Assembly: GCF_025370775.1 (NCBI RefSeq)
Contig: NZ_JAMXEX010000015.1
Span: 62,001-126,000 of the forward strand
Direction: 5' to 3'
Length of the DNA stretch: 64,000 nucleotides
Origin: Ancylothrix sp. D3o
GTDB lineage: Bacteria > Cyanobacteriota > Cyanobacteriia > Cyanobacteriales > Oscillatoriaceae
The position numbers and the translations under genes are program-made. Below the pieces are notes generated by a model. It was given only the letters and a program-made list of their open reading frames with translations. It ran no database searches and was not told the origin of the DNA. Within the stretch, counting starts at the first letter, position 1. Each line of letters begins with the position of its first letter. Below, one piece after another: positions 7,902 through 16,562 of the stretch.

Positions 7902-8894
7902 ATGACTCCCAGAAAATTATCTGACTCTGACAAACGCGAGATTATTGACCTCTACCGGCAGCCTGGTGAAACAACCGTAACGCTGGCTTCCCGATACGGC
8001 GTGAGCAATTCAACGATCAGCCGTATCCTCAAAACCAGTTTTTCGGAAAAAGATTATGCTGTTTTGGTTCAGCAAAAACGGGATGCTCGTTTTTCGGGCC
8101 ACAACCAGGAAGAGGGTTCTGCGGAGGTTGCTTCACCGGCACTCCCTGAACTAGAACCGGAACCGCTGCCCACTCTAAGCGCCTCGAAAGTACGGCGGCG
8201 TTCTTCTGTGACAACGCCCGCACAAGGCGTTTCATTGCCCGTTAAAGCCAGAGTTTCTGATGATGGCGATGATGCGGACTCAATCGTAGCGACAGGTTTG
8301 GTGGGAACTCAACTAGAATTGCTCGATCCGTCCTATTTCCAACCCTCGGAAATAGGCAAGGGGGATAGCTTTGCTCAAAATTCCTCACAAGCAGAGGAAG
8401 GCAGTGTACTTAATGAAATGCTGGCTTCTGACTTGCTCAACTCGGAAGATTTCTCTGATTTAGATGAGGATGAGGCCGGTCTTGACGAGGACGGCGATGA
8501 GGATGAGGATGATTTCAACGATGAGGATGAGGATGAGGATGATTATGATTTGCCCTCTCCTGCGGGCCGGTTTCGCGCCACCGGCCAAGTCCGCGTTTTA
8601 CCTCTGGCCGAAGCTTCTCTGCCAAAAACTTGTTATTTAGTGGTAGACCGGGCCGCCGAGTTGATTGTTCGGCCTTTACGCGATTTTGGCGATCTCGGTC
8701 AAATTCCGCCGGCTGAAGTGCTGCAAAAAACTTTGCCGGTTTTTGATAACCATCGCGTTGCTCGCCGCTTTTCTAACCGCAGTCAGCGGGTGATTAAAGT
8801 TCCCGATGGCCGGATGCTTCAAAAAACTAGCTCTTATCTTTATGCCAAAGGCATTACTAGGCTTTTGATAGATGGCCAGGTTTATTCTCTTTAG
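7902..8894 (+). CDS. HTH protein with acidic linker, cyanobacterial
   Basis: About 330 residues from the ATG at 7902 (the frame is open from 7839, but the protein-like part begins MTPRKLSDSDKREIIDLY). Residues 1-60 form a transposase-type helix-turn-helix: YRQPGETTVTLASRYGVSNSTISRIL. The middle is charged and low in complexity, with a run of Asp/Glu (DEDGDEDEDDFNDEDEDEDD) near residues 200-220. The last 110 residues form a compact domain ending GRMLQKTSSYLYAKGITRLLIDGQVYSL. It probably binds DNA or regulates; no transposase catalytic domain is present, so it is not an insertion sequence. A hairpin terminator follows. Confidence 0.75.
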   Translation: MTPRKLSDSDKREIIDLYRQPGETTVTLASRYGVSNSTISRILKTSFSEKDYAVLVQQKRDARFSGHNQEEGSAEVASPALPELEPEPLPTLSASKVRRRSSVTTPAQGVSLPVKARVSDDGDDADSIVATGLVGTQLELLDPSYFQPSEIGKGDSFAQNSSQAEEGSVLNEMLASDLLNSEDFSDLDEDEAGLDEDGDEDEDDFNDEDEDEDDYDLPSPAGRFRATGQVRVLPLAEASLPKTCYLVVDRAAELIVRPLRDFGDLGQIPPAEVLQKTLPVFDNHRVARRFSNRSQRVIKVPDGRMLQKTSSYLYAKGITRLLIDGQVYSL

Positions 8895-8916
8895 TTGTTT
8901 TTTGGTTTAATTTATT

Positions 8917-8941
8917 TCCCCATCTTTGGGGATTTTTTTTG
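8917..8941 (+). terminator. rho-independent terminator
   Basis: TCCCC-ATCTTT-GGGGA hairpin followed by a run of nine T, 22 bases after the HTH gene stop. Confidence 0.75.
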
Positions 8942-9043
8942 GGAATTTGTACTTGACAATTTTAGCGAAATATGGTAATTGATCGAGCCGATTTTGATGG
9001 GATCTTTTTGTGTGGAAGGGTTTTTTTTTAACCGCATCCTATA

Positions 9044-9074
9044 GGCAGGCAGGATGCCTGCCCCACTACAGATA
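9044..9074. repeat. dispersed GGCAGGCA hairpin repeat
   Basis: GGCAGGCA-GGA-TGCCTGCC (9044-9062), then CCACTACAGATAAATGCAG. Nearly the same unit is found at 36700-36730, with a shorter relative at 19072-19088, always between genes. It belongs to a family of intergenic palindromic repeats in this genome. Confidence 0.7.
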
Positions 9075-9144
9075 AATGCAGATGTAGAGACGTAAGGCGC
9101 GGAACGTCTGTATTTATTTTTTAAACCGGATAGGGTATCAAGTT

Positions 9145-9360
9145 TTATTCTGACTGGTTTAAAAGCAGTTGGGCAAAGGCTCCAGCGAGCAAACCGGCAC
9201 CGGCACTGAAGGCTAAAACTACCCCCACCGGCATCTGGATCGATTGCCAGCTTAAGAATTTTAAAGAAACTCCTGTGGCATTTTGGACGGAGAGGATGGC
9301 AACCCCCACCAGCCAAAGGGCCACAATAACAGAAGTTATCAGCGGAAAAATCGGTTTCAT
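9145..9360 (-). CDS. LapA/DUF1049-type small membrane protein
   Basis: 71 residues with two hydrophobic segments: TSVIVALWLVGVAILSVQNA and VGVVLAFSAGAGLLAGAFAQ. The order (helix, LSVQN, a short beta-like stretch VSLKFLSW, helix) is the pattern of the LapA/DUF1049 family of small envelope membrane proteins. Cyanobacterial members are widespread and mostly uncharacterised. It lies downstream of the phosphohexomutase gene on the same strand with a palindromic repeat in between. Confidence 0.75.
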   Translation of the reverse strand: MKPIFPLITSVIVALWLVGVAILSVQNATGVSLKFLSWQSIQMPVGVVLAFSAGAGLLAGAFAQLLLNQSE

Positions 9361-9382
9361 AAAATCAGGTTGTAGGTGTTTA

Positions 9383-9416
9383 TAGAAACCGGGTTTCTTA
9401 AAAAAACCCAGTTTCT
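9383..9416. repeat. dispersed AAACCCGGTTT palindromic repeat
   Basis: TAGAAACCGGGTTT and AAACCCAGTTTCTA form an inverted repeat between two minus-strand genes. Similar hairpins lie at 28307-28339, 29649-29682 and 57336-57363. Confidence 0.7.
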
Positions 9417-9433
9417 AAAAATGATGACAAAAT

Positions 9434-10870
9434 TTAAACAGCAGCCGGTGCAAGCTCATTAATGACGCGCTGCATATATTCAGCCACTTTTGCTTCTTTT
9501 TCCGGCGAGTTGGTTTCCATATAAACACGCATTAGCGGTTCAGTTCCCGACGGACGCAATAATACCCAGCTTCCCTCTTCTAAATAAAGTTTAATGCCAT
9601 CTTTGCGGCCTAATTCTTTAACACCAATTCCGGCAATTTCTTTAGGCGGATTTTTGGTAAAGGAGTCGAGGACGGCTGCTTTGTGGGCATCTTCTAAATG
9701 CAGATCCAGGCGTTTGTTATATAAAGGCCCACCGGCTTCGCTGATCGCTTCTTCTACTAATTGAGAAAGCGGTTTTCCTTCATAGGCAATTGCTTCTGCT
9801 ACTAGCATATCGGCTAAAATTCCATCTTTTTCTGGAATATGCCCAATCACACTTAAACCGCCTGATTCTTCACCACCAATTAAAACGGCTGTTTCGCGCA
9901 TTTTTTCGCCGACATATTTAAAACCAACGGCGGTTTCATAAAGAGGTAATCCGTAGGTGGCGGCGAGATTATCTAACAGGTGAGTTGTGGCAACAGTACG
10001 GACAATTGCACCGTTTTTGCCTTTGTTTTTGACGAGGTGGCGGGCAAGTAATAGCAAAATTGTATTGGGGGTTAAAACATTACCCAATTCATCGACTACG
10101 CCAAACCGGTCACTGTCGCCGTCGGTGGCTAATCCTAAGTCGGCTGCATCTTTTTTCACGGCTTCAACTAATCCTACCAATTGCTCGCCTTTTGGTTCTG
10201 GCATTCCGCCGCCAAAAAGCACATCGCGGTGGGTGTTAAAGCTTTCTGTTTCGCAGCCACAATGCTCTAATACTGTGTCAAGATAGCCGCGTGAGGTGGA
10301 GTAAAGGGCATCATATTTGACTTTAAGCTGGGCGCTGCGGATGCGTTCTACGTCAATGATCGTATAGAGAAATTTTAGATAGTCGGGTTTGGGGTCGAAG
10401 CTGCTGATTTTGCTGGAGTTTTTGCCGGTTGGTGGGGCGTCGGAGGAGGTTTCTATCTTACCCACGATGGCGTCGGTGATTTCTTTGGTGGCTGGGCCGG
10501 CATAATCGGGTATATATTTGATGCCACAGTAGGGCGCTGGGTTGTGGGAAGCTGTGAACATCAGGGCGCCGGCGGAGTTGAGGTGTTTGGCGTTGTAGGC
10601 GATCACCGGCGTCGGGCAATCTCTGTCTACTATCTTGACATTCCAGCCGTTATCTGCTAAAACTTCGGCGGCGGTACGGGCAAATTGGTCGGCTAAAAAA
10701 CGGGTGTCATAGCTGACTAATACGGGCCGGTCTTTTGTGTAGGCGGTTTCTAAGTAGCTGGCGATGGCGCGTGTTACTTTGCATACGTTAGCAAAAGTAA
10801 AATCGTTGGCGATGAGCCCGCGCCAGCCGTCGGTTCCAAAGACAATTTTTCCTGTGTTGACTGCACTCAT
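9434..10870 (-). CDS. phosphoglucomutase/phosphomannomutase family enzyme
   Basis: 478 residues, the length of alpha-D-phosphohexomutases, which interconvert 1- and 6-phosphosugars through a phosphoserine. Visible motifs are FGTDGWRG at the N-terminus, the active-site serine loop TASHNP (near residue 108), the metal loop DGDSDRFG (near 245), the sugar-binding GGEESGG (near 340) and the phosphate-binding RPSGTEPLMRVY near the C-terminus. All four are intact, so it should be active in sugar-nucleotide or glycogen metabolism. Whether glucose, mannose or glucosamine phosphate is preferred cannot be told from sequence. Confidence 0.93.
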   Translation of the reverse strand: MSAVNTGKIVFGTDGWRGLIANDFTFANVCKVTRAIASYLETAYTKDRPVLVSYDTRFLADQFARTAAEVLADNGWNVKIVDRDCPTPVIAYNAKHLNSAGALMFTASHNPAPYCGIKYIPDYAGPATKEITDAIVGKIETSSDAPPTGKNSSKISSFDPKPDYLKFLYTIIDVERIRSAQLKVKYDALYSTSRGYLDTVLEHCGCETESFNTHRDVLFGGGMPEPKGEQLVGLVEAVKKDAADLGLATDGDSDRFGVVDELGNVLTPNTILLLLARHLVKNKGKNGAIVRTVATTHLLDNLAATYGLPLYETAVGFKYVGEKMRETAVLIGGEESGGLSVIGHIPEKDGILADMLVAEAIAYEGKPLSQLVEEAISEAGGPLYNKRLDLHLEDAHKAAVLDSFTKNPPKEIAGIGVKELGRKDGIKLYLEEGSWVLLRPSGTEPLMRVYMETNSPEKEAKVAEYMQRVINELAPAAV

Positions 10871-10980
10871 CTGTTGCCACTCCCTTTGTTTTGTTTTAAT
10901 ACTACCTGATGGTTGTAATTTGAGGGCGTTGGTTTTGAAATGTTTGGAAAAAAGTTTTTTGGGACTATCGGTTTGGCTGT

Positions 10981-11007
10981 CCAGTCAGGTGTGTTTGCGC
11001 TGACTGG
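10981..11007 (-). terminator. hairpin downstream of the lipoprotein gene
   Basis: CCAGTCAG (10981-10988) pairs with CTGACTGG (11000-11007) around an 11-base loop, 24 bases past the stop of the minus-strand lipoprotein gene. No strong T-run follows on the minus strand, so termination is a guess. Confidence 0.4.
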
Positions 11008-11031
11008 TTTGGTATAATTTATTGCTGCCGG

Positions 11032-11709
11032 TTATTTACATTCTTGTTGGCGACACGTTACCATGATGGCGCGAATTGTGGCTTGGGAGTTATATTTATT
11101 GGTTTCGTGATAGTCTCCGCCTACTTTTGGATAAACGCCGGCTAGGGTTCCGTTGTTGGCATTTCCCAGGAGAAACATTAGGTTTTTTGGTTGGTTGGCA
11201 AAGTTAACTATTTCTCGGCCTTCGTTGTCTATGTTATAGGATAATTTTGGTTTTCCATAAACTTTTTCGGCTTCTTTAATTAGGGTTCCTGCGCTAATGT
11301 TTTTTTCTGTTTTGTAGCCTGGATTTTCTGTTAATAAAAGCGTGATGGTGTCGTTGTCTTTGAGGGGTTGGCCGGCTGGGTATAAAATATAATATTGTAT
11401 TTTTCCGCCTTGGCTAACTTCTATGGCGTCAAAGTCTACGATGTAGGGCGATTTTGTTTGAAATTTAGCCATAGATCCCAAATAGGTTTTGAGTTCTTTT
11501 AGCGTCATTCCAAGTTTGGCTGCGCCTATGCTTTTTGGGGTTATAGGGTTGTTTTGCAGGGTTGGCGGGTTGGGGGGACTGTTGGGTGGTTTGGGGGTTG
11601 TTTGACTGAGGATGCTTTCTGGTGGCGGTGGGGGTGGTGTTTGGGTGGTGGCTTGGTTGCAGCCGGTGAGGGTAATTAGAGTTACGATTAAAGGTAGTAG
11701 CTTTTTCAT
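11032..11709 (-). CDS. predicted lipoprotein, function unknown
   Basis: 225 residues. The N-terminus MKKLLPLIVTLITLTGC is a lipoprotein signal with lipobox LTGC, so Cys17 would be lipidated. A Pro-rich linker follows (TPPPPPPESILSQTTPKPP and onward to about residue 55), then a globular part with IGAAKLGMTLKELKTYLG, an arrangement seen in periplasmic proteins that carry a short repeated G-x-x-x-G-M-t motif. Probably anchored in a membrane facing the periplasm. It lies 18 bases downstream of rsmI on the same strand and may be co-transcribed. Confidence 0.75.
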   Translation of the reverse strand: MKKLLPLIVTLITLTGCNQATTQTPPPPPPESILSQTTPKPPNSPPNPPTLQNNPITPKSIGAAKLGMTLKELKTYLGSMAKFQTKSPYIVDFDAIEVSQGGKIQYYILYPAGQPLKDNDTITLLLTENPGYKTEKNISAGTLIKEAEKVYGKPKLSYNIDNEGREIVNFANQPKNLMFLLGNANNGTLAGVYPKVGGDYHETNKYNSQATIRAIMVTCRQQECK

Positions 11710-11727
11710 GGTTTTTTTTTGGGTGAT

Positions 11728-12576
11728 TTAAAGGCTTAATGCAATTTGATAAATTTGTCGTTTGGGTAAGTTGATTTGTTCCGATAAATATTTGCTTGCT
11801 TGTGAACGCGACATTCCTTGATTAAGCAAGGTTTCTAATTCGGATTTTATAGTATCTTCTGATATTATTGTTTCTTCTTCTTCCCTTCCAGAAATCACTA
11901 CGGTGTATTCGCCTTTTGGGTTTGTTTCTGTTTGATAATAGGCTATGGCTTCGGCAATAGTTCCGCGCCAAAATTCCTCAAACATTTTTGTTAGTTCTCT
12001 GGCTAAAACAATTGGGCGTTCTGGTTCTAAAACTGTGGTTAAGTCTTGTAGGGTTTGTTGTAATCGGTGGGGTGCTTCGTATAAAATTATAGTCCGGGGT
12101 TCTGTTTTTAAAACTTGAAGTCGTGCTTGCCGGTCTTTGGTTTTTGTTGGTAAGAATCCTTCAAAAATAAATCGGTCTGCGGGCAATCCTGAAACGCACA
12201 AAGCGGTAATTGCTGCGGTAGAACCGGGAATTGGAATAACATTTAGTTCGGCTTCTATACAAGCTTTCACAAGTTCATAACCTGGATCGGAAATTGCCGG
12301 CATTCCTGCATCTGTAACTAAGGCTATTGTTTTGTCGCGTTGGAGAATTTCTAATAGTTCTGGTATGCGTTCGTGGCGGTTGTGTTCGTGATAGCTGATT
12401 TGGGGTGTGGTAATTTGAAAGTGTTGTAAAAGTTTGCCGGTGTGTCTGGTGTCTTCGGCTGCTATTAAATCGACGTTTTGTAAAATTCGGACGGCGCGAA
12501 ACGTCATGTCTTCTAAGTTTCCTATGGGTGTTCCTACAATATAAAGTGTGTTAGGTTTTAAGGGGTTTTGGGTCAT
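11728..12576 (-). CDS. rsmI: 16S rRNA 2'-O-ribose C1402 methyltransferase RsmI
   Basis: 282 residues, the family length. RsmI uses SAM to methylate the 2'-OH of C1402 in 16S rRNA. Diagnostic motifs are LYIVGTPIGNLEDMTFRAV at the N-terminus, AAEDTRHTGKLL, LVTDAGMPAISDPGYELV and IPGSTAAITAL, all of the SAM-dependent tetrapyrrole-methylase fold. The C-terminal part (ELETLLNQGMSRSQASKYLS) is the small helical domain of this family. The gene is intact and followed closely by the lipoprotein gene. Confidence 0.95.
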   Translation of the reverse strand: MTQNPLKPNTLYIVGTPIGNLEDMTFRAVRILQNVDLIAAEDTRHTGKLLQHFQITTPQISYHEHNRHERIPELLEILQRDKTIALVTDAGMPAISDPGYELVKACIEAELNVIPIPGSTAAITALCVSGLPADRFIFEGFLPTKTKDRQARLQVLKTEPRTIILYEAPHRLQQTLQDLTTVLEPERPIVLARELTKMFEEFWRGTIAEAIAYYQTETNPKGEYTVVISGREEEETIISEDTIKSELETLLNQGMSRSQASKYLSEQINLPKRQIYQIALSL

Positions 12577-12634
12577 TTATCATTTTTTTATGGTTTGGGT
12601 TATTACATTATAGCACAAATTTATGGGATTTTTA

Positions 12635-12669
12635 AACCGCAGATGAACGCAGATGAACGCAGATAGGTT
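12635..12669. repeat. dispersed CGCAGATGAA repeat
   Basis: A 35-base unit built from tandem CGCAGATGAA steps ending CGCAGATAGGTT. The copy at 60260-60294 differs at one base, and a split version flanks the hairpin at 36686-36743. Intergenic in each case. Confidence 0.75.
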
Positions 12670-12743
12670 TTTTGTTTTAAGGAGGGTTAGGAAGAAAAAG
12701 GGGGCGAAAATATTAGGTAAATTTAAAGGATGAGGATAGAGGG

Positions 12744-13601
12744 ATGAAGCGAGGGATTTTTGCAGGGTTGGTTACTTTGGATTTTGTTTATTTAACGGCG
12801 GATTTTTTATCAGCAAATCAGAAGGTGGTGGCGCTTGATTCAACGGTGGCGGCTGGGGGGCCGGCTACTAATGCGGCGGTTACTTTTTCTTTTTTGGGAA
12901 ATGAATCTATTTTGTTAGGTGGGGTGGGGAAACATCCTATTACTCAATTGATTTTGGCTGATTTAAAGTCTTGTGGTGTGGAGTTGATTGATTTAGATTC
13001 GCAACGATTGGAAAGTCCGCCGGTTTCTTCTATTATTGTAACTCAATCTACGGGGGAAAGGGCTGTTATTTCAATTAATGCTACGAAATCTCAAGTGAAT
13101 GGGTTAAGTATTGAGGCTGAGATTTTAAATAATATTGATATAGTTTTGGTGGATGGTCATCAATTAGAGGTAGGCGAAAAAATTGCTGGCTTTGCTAAAA
13201 ATAAAAATTTGCCGGTTGTGCTTGATGGGGGTAGTTGGAAACCTGGTTTGGAGAAGCTTTTGCCTTTGGTAAATTATGCCGTTTGTTCGGAAAATTTTTA
13301 TCCGCCTGGATGCAAAAATGTGAAAGATGTGTTTGCTTATTTGGCGGGGGTTGGTATTTTGAATATTGCTGTGACGCGGGGTGAAAAATCAATTTTGTAT
13401 CACACAGCAAAGGGGAAAGGTGAGGTGTGTGTACCGTCTATTAATGCTGTGGTTGATACTCTTGGGGCGGGTGATATTTTTCATGGTGCTTTTTGCTATT
13501 ATATTTTGCAGGAAGGTTTTATCGAGGCGCTGGAGTCGGCGGCAAAAATTGCAGCCTATTCTTGTCAGTTTTTTGGGACACGCCGGTGGATGGATGAGTA
13601 A
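12744..13601 (+). CDS. PfkB-family carbohydrate kinase
   Basis: 285 residues with the ribokinase-like fold: GLVTLDFVYLTADFL at the start, the substrate motif AAGGPATNAAVTFSFLG (near residue 40) and the ATP/anion-hole motif DTLGAGDIFHGAFCYY (near 245) with the catalytic Asp. It phosphorylates a sugar or nucleoside; the substrate is not evident. It diverges from rsmI, and def follows about 90 bases downstream. Confidence 0.88.
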   Translation: MKRGIFAGLVTLDFVYLTADFLSANQKVVALDSTVAAGGPATNAAVTFSFLGNESILLGGVGKHPITQLILADLKSCGVELIDLDSQRLESPPVSSIIVTQSTGERAVISINATKSQVNGLSIEAEILNNIDIVLVDGHQLEVGEKIAGFAKNKNLPVVLDGGSWKPGLEKLLPLVNYAVCSENFYPPGCKNVKDVFAYLAGVGILNIAVTRGEKSILYHTAKGKGEVCVPSINAVVDTLGAGDIFHGAFCYYILQEGFIEALESAAKIAAYSCQFFGTRRWMDE

Positions 13602-13689
13602 AATTTGATAAACAAGCTAAAGGTAGTAGCGCCGGCGTTAACAAAATGTCACAATAGAAGTAAAGGTCAAACGCGAAAAACAATAACCC

Positions 13690-14253
13690 ATGAGTGCTGA
13701 CGTATTGGTTGAGAAGAAAAAGTTAGAGAATCCCCCCTTGGAAATTCATCAGATCGGGGATCGGGTGTTGCGGATGAATGCCAAGCGCATCGCTAAGGTA
13801 GATGCGGAAATTAGGCAGTTGGTTCGAGAAATGCTACAAACGATGTATAGCGCTGACGGTATTGGTTTGGCGGCGCCGCAAGTGGGTATTCACAAACAAT
13901 TAATTGTTATAGACTGCGATCCAGAAAATGCGGCAAACCGGCCTCTGATTTTGATTAATCCGGCGATTAAACAAATCAGCAAGGAGTTGTGTTCTTATCA
14001 GGAAGGCTGTTTGAGTGTTCCTGGGGTTTATATGGATGTGCTTCGTCCCGACGTAATTGAGGTTTCTTATAAAGATGAATTAGGCCGGCCTCAAACTTTG
14101 AAAGCTAGTGGTTTATTATCTCGCGCTATTCAGCATGAAATGGATCACTTGAATGGTGTTTTGTTTGTGGATCGTGTGGAAAATCAGCTTGCTTTAACTG
14201 AAGAATTACGCAAGCGTGGTTTTTCTCACCGCGATGTTAAAATTATTTCTTAA
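13690..14253 (+). CDS. def: peptide deformylase
   Basis: 187 residues. The enzyme removes the formyl group from nascent N-terminal methionine. All three family motifs are present: GIGLAAPQVG, EGCLSVPG (Cys metal ligand) and QHEMDHLNG (the two His ligands and catalytic Glu). Length and motif spacing are normal. A hairpin terminator follows. Confidence 0.96.
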   Translation: MSADVLVEKKKLENPPLEIHQIGDRVLRMNAKRIAKVDAEIRQLVREMLQTMYSADGIGLAAPQVGIHKQLIVIDCDPENAANRPLILINPAIKQISKELCSYQEGCLSVPGVYMDVLRPDVIEVSYKDELGRPQTLKASGLLSRAIQHEMDHLNGVLFVDRVENQLALTEELRKRGFSHRDVKIIS

Positions 14254-14267
14254 AATTTGATAAAGGG

Positions 14268-14291
14268 TTGGGTTGAAAAACCCAATCTTTT
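14268..14291. terminator. hairpin terminator between def and the SOUL gene
   Basis: TTGGGTT-GAAA-AACCCAA followed by TCTTTTAT, between converging genes, so it may serve def. Confidence 0.6.
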
Positions 14292-14320
14292 ATCAAGTTG
14301 GGATTTCGGGGGCTTGGTTT

Positions 14321-14827
14321 TTATTGCATCAACTCTACAGGAATTTGTACCTCGCTGCGCTTCATTGGTTCGGGTGTCATGGGAGAGTTATAAAGTAGCC
14401 GTCGCGGTGGGCCTACTATGTTATATTCGGGGTGTTGATGCAGCCAATTTTGCAATTCTTGCAGAGTGCTTTGATAGTTTTCCCAACTGTAAGCGCCTTG
14501 AATTCCGGCACTAATTACAGTCATGGCTGGATAGTCTGTAACTTTTACATTGGGGTCAATTGTTTGAGGGTTAATGTTTGAATTTGGATAAAGAAAGGAA
14601 ACTTCAACGGCTGTCTTTTGTTCTAAATAACGGGCTTCTACCGGCGTGGTCATGGCAATTTGATTGCTGCTAATATGTTGGTAGAGGGGGTCAAAAGCGG
14701 CTCTTGTTGCATATTGCGGCTGGCCGGTGTGTGTATAGGTGACAGCGCGATATTCAGGGTAAAACTTTAATTCAATGATGCCATCTTCTGTAGGTGGCGG
14801 AAATCCAATCGGTAAACCGGCCGGCAT
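14321..14827 (-). CDS. SOUL-family heme-binding protein
   Basis: 168 residues. The pattern IELKFYPEYRAVTYT at the start, then SNQIAMTTPVEARYL, then LLYNSPMTPEPMKRSEVQIPV at the end is that of SOUL/HBP proteins, which bind tetrapyrroles or are relatives without heme. No signal peptide is evident, so cytosolic. The gene converges on def. Confidence 0.8.
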   Translation of the reverse strand: MPAGLPIGFPPPTEDGIIELKFYPEYRAVTYTHTGQPQYATRAAFDPLYQHISSNQIAMTTPVEARYLEQKTAVEVSFLYPNSNINPQTIDPNVKVTDYPAMTVISAGIQGAYSWENYQSTLQELQNWLHQHPEYNIVGPPRRLLYNSPMTPEPMKRSEVQIPVELMQ

Positions 14828-14921
14828 AATGTTATGGGGTAGAGGTGAGTAGGGAAGACGGAATTACTGAAATTACGCCTTAGTTATTATTTAATACCAT
14901 ACTTAAGGAACAAACAGGCCG

Positions 14922-15527
14922 GTGCTAAATTCGATAAAATCACTTATGAATCACAAAAGCGAGAATTTAAAATCTATGAAAACGCTTAGCTGGTTGACTG
15001 GCAAATTTCCAAAAAAAACGCAGTCATGGCTGATGAAAACGCTATTGCTGGGAATGGTTGCGGGAGGAGGTATTTTTGGGGCTGGAATGCCGGCTTTTGC
15101 AGCAGATACTTTAATTGTGAAGTTAGGGCCATTTCAACATCAAGTGCCGGTGGAAGATATCGAACGTTATGCGGAAAGTGGCGAAGTTTCTGAAAGCCTT
15201 AAACCTTTTGCCTATATGTTGACACCGGATGTGAAGAGAGCTTTATCAGAACGTTTGGAAGTTAACCGAGAAGAAGCCGATAAAAAGCTGCAAGAATTGT
15301 TTAACTCTCCCTCTGGTGAGCGAATTGAACAAGCGGTTAAAATTGCCTTACCTGGAACAAGTTTAGAACAACTACAAGGTGCCGTTTTGCTGGCTGCGGA
15401 AATGGCAAACCAAGTCAGTGTTCCCACTGTTTTACGAGCTTTACCAATGGAAACTGTTACGCTTGATGCGAGTGCTTTGGTGATGGTTATTTCAAAAATT
15501 AATTTGCCTGATTTAAGCACTCCCTAA
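14922..15527 (+). CDS. exported DUF1400 protein without hydrolase domain
   Basis: 201 residues. A signal sequence ends around AGMPAFA/ADT (hydrophobic core LLLGMVAGGGIFGAG), preceded by an unusually long N-region with several possible starts (Met at residues 1, 9, 19 and 38). The mature part begins LIVKLGPFQHQVPVEDIERYA and contains RALSERLEVNREEADK and LFNSPSGERIEQAVKIA, which matches the DUF1400 domain normally found in front of an alpha/beta hydrolase in cyanobacteria. Here the frame ends after DUF1400, so it is a stand-alone version. Probably periplasmic; function unknown. Confidence 0.75.
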   Translation: MLNSIKSLMNHKSENLKSMKTLSWLTGKFPKKTQSWLMKTLLLGMVAGGGIFGAGMPAFAADTLIVKLGPFQHQVPVEDIERYAESGEVSESLKPFAYMLTPDVKRALSERLEVNREEADKKLQELFNSPSGERIEQAVKIALPGTSLEQLQGAVLLAAEMANQVSVPTVLRALPMETVTLDASALVMVISKINLPDLSTP

Positions 15528-15571
15528 GAAAGTTTTATGGCTCGTCTGGTAGTGTTATCAACCTCTAGTTA

Positions 15572-15597
15572 AAAGTCCCCTGTGGGGACTTTTTTTA
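15572..15597. terminator. bidirectional rho-independent terminator
   Basis: AAAGTCCCC-TGT-GGGGACTTT with A-run on the left and T-run on the right, between converging genes; works in either direction. Confidence 0.85.
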
Positions 15598-15604
15598 TGA
15601 GGAG

Positions 15605-16135
15605 TTATAAACTTGGGGTTACGCCAGTTTCGGCAAGGGTTGTTTTTTGGATAACTTCTGTATAACCCATGCCTTCAGCAATTTGCCGGAAAATTGAAAT
15701 TTGATCTTGAAATTCCATTCCTTCAATTTGCTGCAAAATGTTATTAATTCCTTCGGATGCTTGATAATTATCTGGAATATCTACAACGGTATCGCCCATA
15801 CCTTGCGCCCAAGCATACCACACCACTAATTGATTATTTGCACTCAGCGCTCCATAAGCACGAGAATATTCTGTAGGTTCGCGGTTGACAATGGCTCGCA
15901 TGACGTTTAATTGCTCATCGTCGGACAGTTCGTAAAAATCTCCTAGCAAAATTGGGGCGATTTCTGGCTGCGCTGCCTGGGGTGCAGCGGGGGTGATAGA
16001 ATCTCCCATTTGTTCATAGATATAATAAAGCAAAGCCAGTTTATCATCGGTGTTGAGAGCTTGAAAATTTTTAACGAATTCTTGAGAATCGCTGCTCAAA
16101 ACATGAGACGCTCTGGGGCTGTGAGATCCCTGCAT
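15605..16135 (-). CDS. helical carotenoid protein (OCP N-terminal domain homolog)
   Basis: 176 residues, all alpha. It matches the N-terminal domain of orange carotenoid protein: FQALNTDDKLALLYYIYEQMG near the start, then LSDDEQLNVMRAIVNREPTEYSRAYGALS, then NNQLVVWYAWAQGMGD, and a last helix pair with ISIFRQIAEGMGYTEV. The NTF2-like C-terminal domain of OCP is absent, so this is a stand-alone helical carotenoid protein. Such proteins bind a keto-carotenoid and quench singlet oxygen, some also phycobilisome excitation; which of these applies here is inference. No signal peptide. Confidence 0.9.
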   Translation of the reverse strand: MQGSHSPRASHVLSSDSQEFVKNFQALNTDDKLALLYYIYEQMGDSITPAAPQAAQPEIAPILLGDFYELSDDEQLNVMRAIVNREPTEYSRAYGALSANNQLVVWYAWAQGMGDTVVDIPDNYQASEGINNILQQIEGMEFQDQISIFRQIAEGMGYTEVIQKTTLAETGVTPSL

Positions 16136-16562
16136 AAATTAACTCCGTAATTTGCTTTGGTTGTATTTTATACTTTCTTCATTTAATGGTTATTTCTTAA
16201 TGCTTGAATCTTCCATAAGACAGATTTAACTTTTATTTTTCCAAACCTCTATCGATGGTGCATATTTCTCAAGATAGATAAGGAGGAGTTTTAATTTGAT
16301 ATTAACTCTTCCGGCTTAAGAGCCAACTCTCCTCAAACATAAAAAATGAAATATTTCCTATCTTTTTAATTATTTTCCCCCTTTCGTCAAGCCGGTAAAA
16401 GCCCCTTGAATTTTCTCAATAACGGGGTTAATTTTATTTTTTGAAGGGTTAACCCCTAAAATCTAAAATTCTTAAAGCCGGCTCTCAGTCTACAGCTTTG
16501 GCATAAAATAAGCTTGGTTGCTACACTTTAAGTAACTTGCGCCGACTATAAGAGGTTTCAGT
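16136..16562. other. intergenic between divergent HCP and SPFH genes
   Basis: 427 AT-rich bases that must hold the promoters of both divergent genes. GATAAGGAGGAG near 16277 looks like a ribosome-binding site, but no credible open frame follows. Nothing else recognised. Confidence 0.4.

Noticed and set aside
12605-12621. 17 bases (ACATTATAGCACAAATT) also at 54919-54935, both before minus-strand genes
   Set aside because: AT-rich and within what chance could give in 64 kb; spacing to the gene starts differs (about 30 versus 175 bases).
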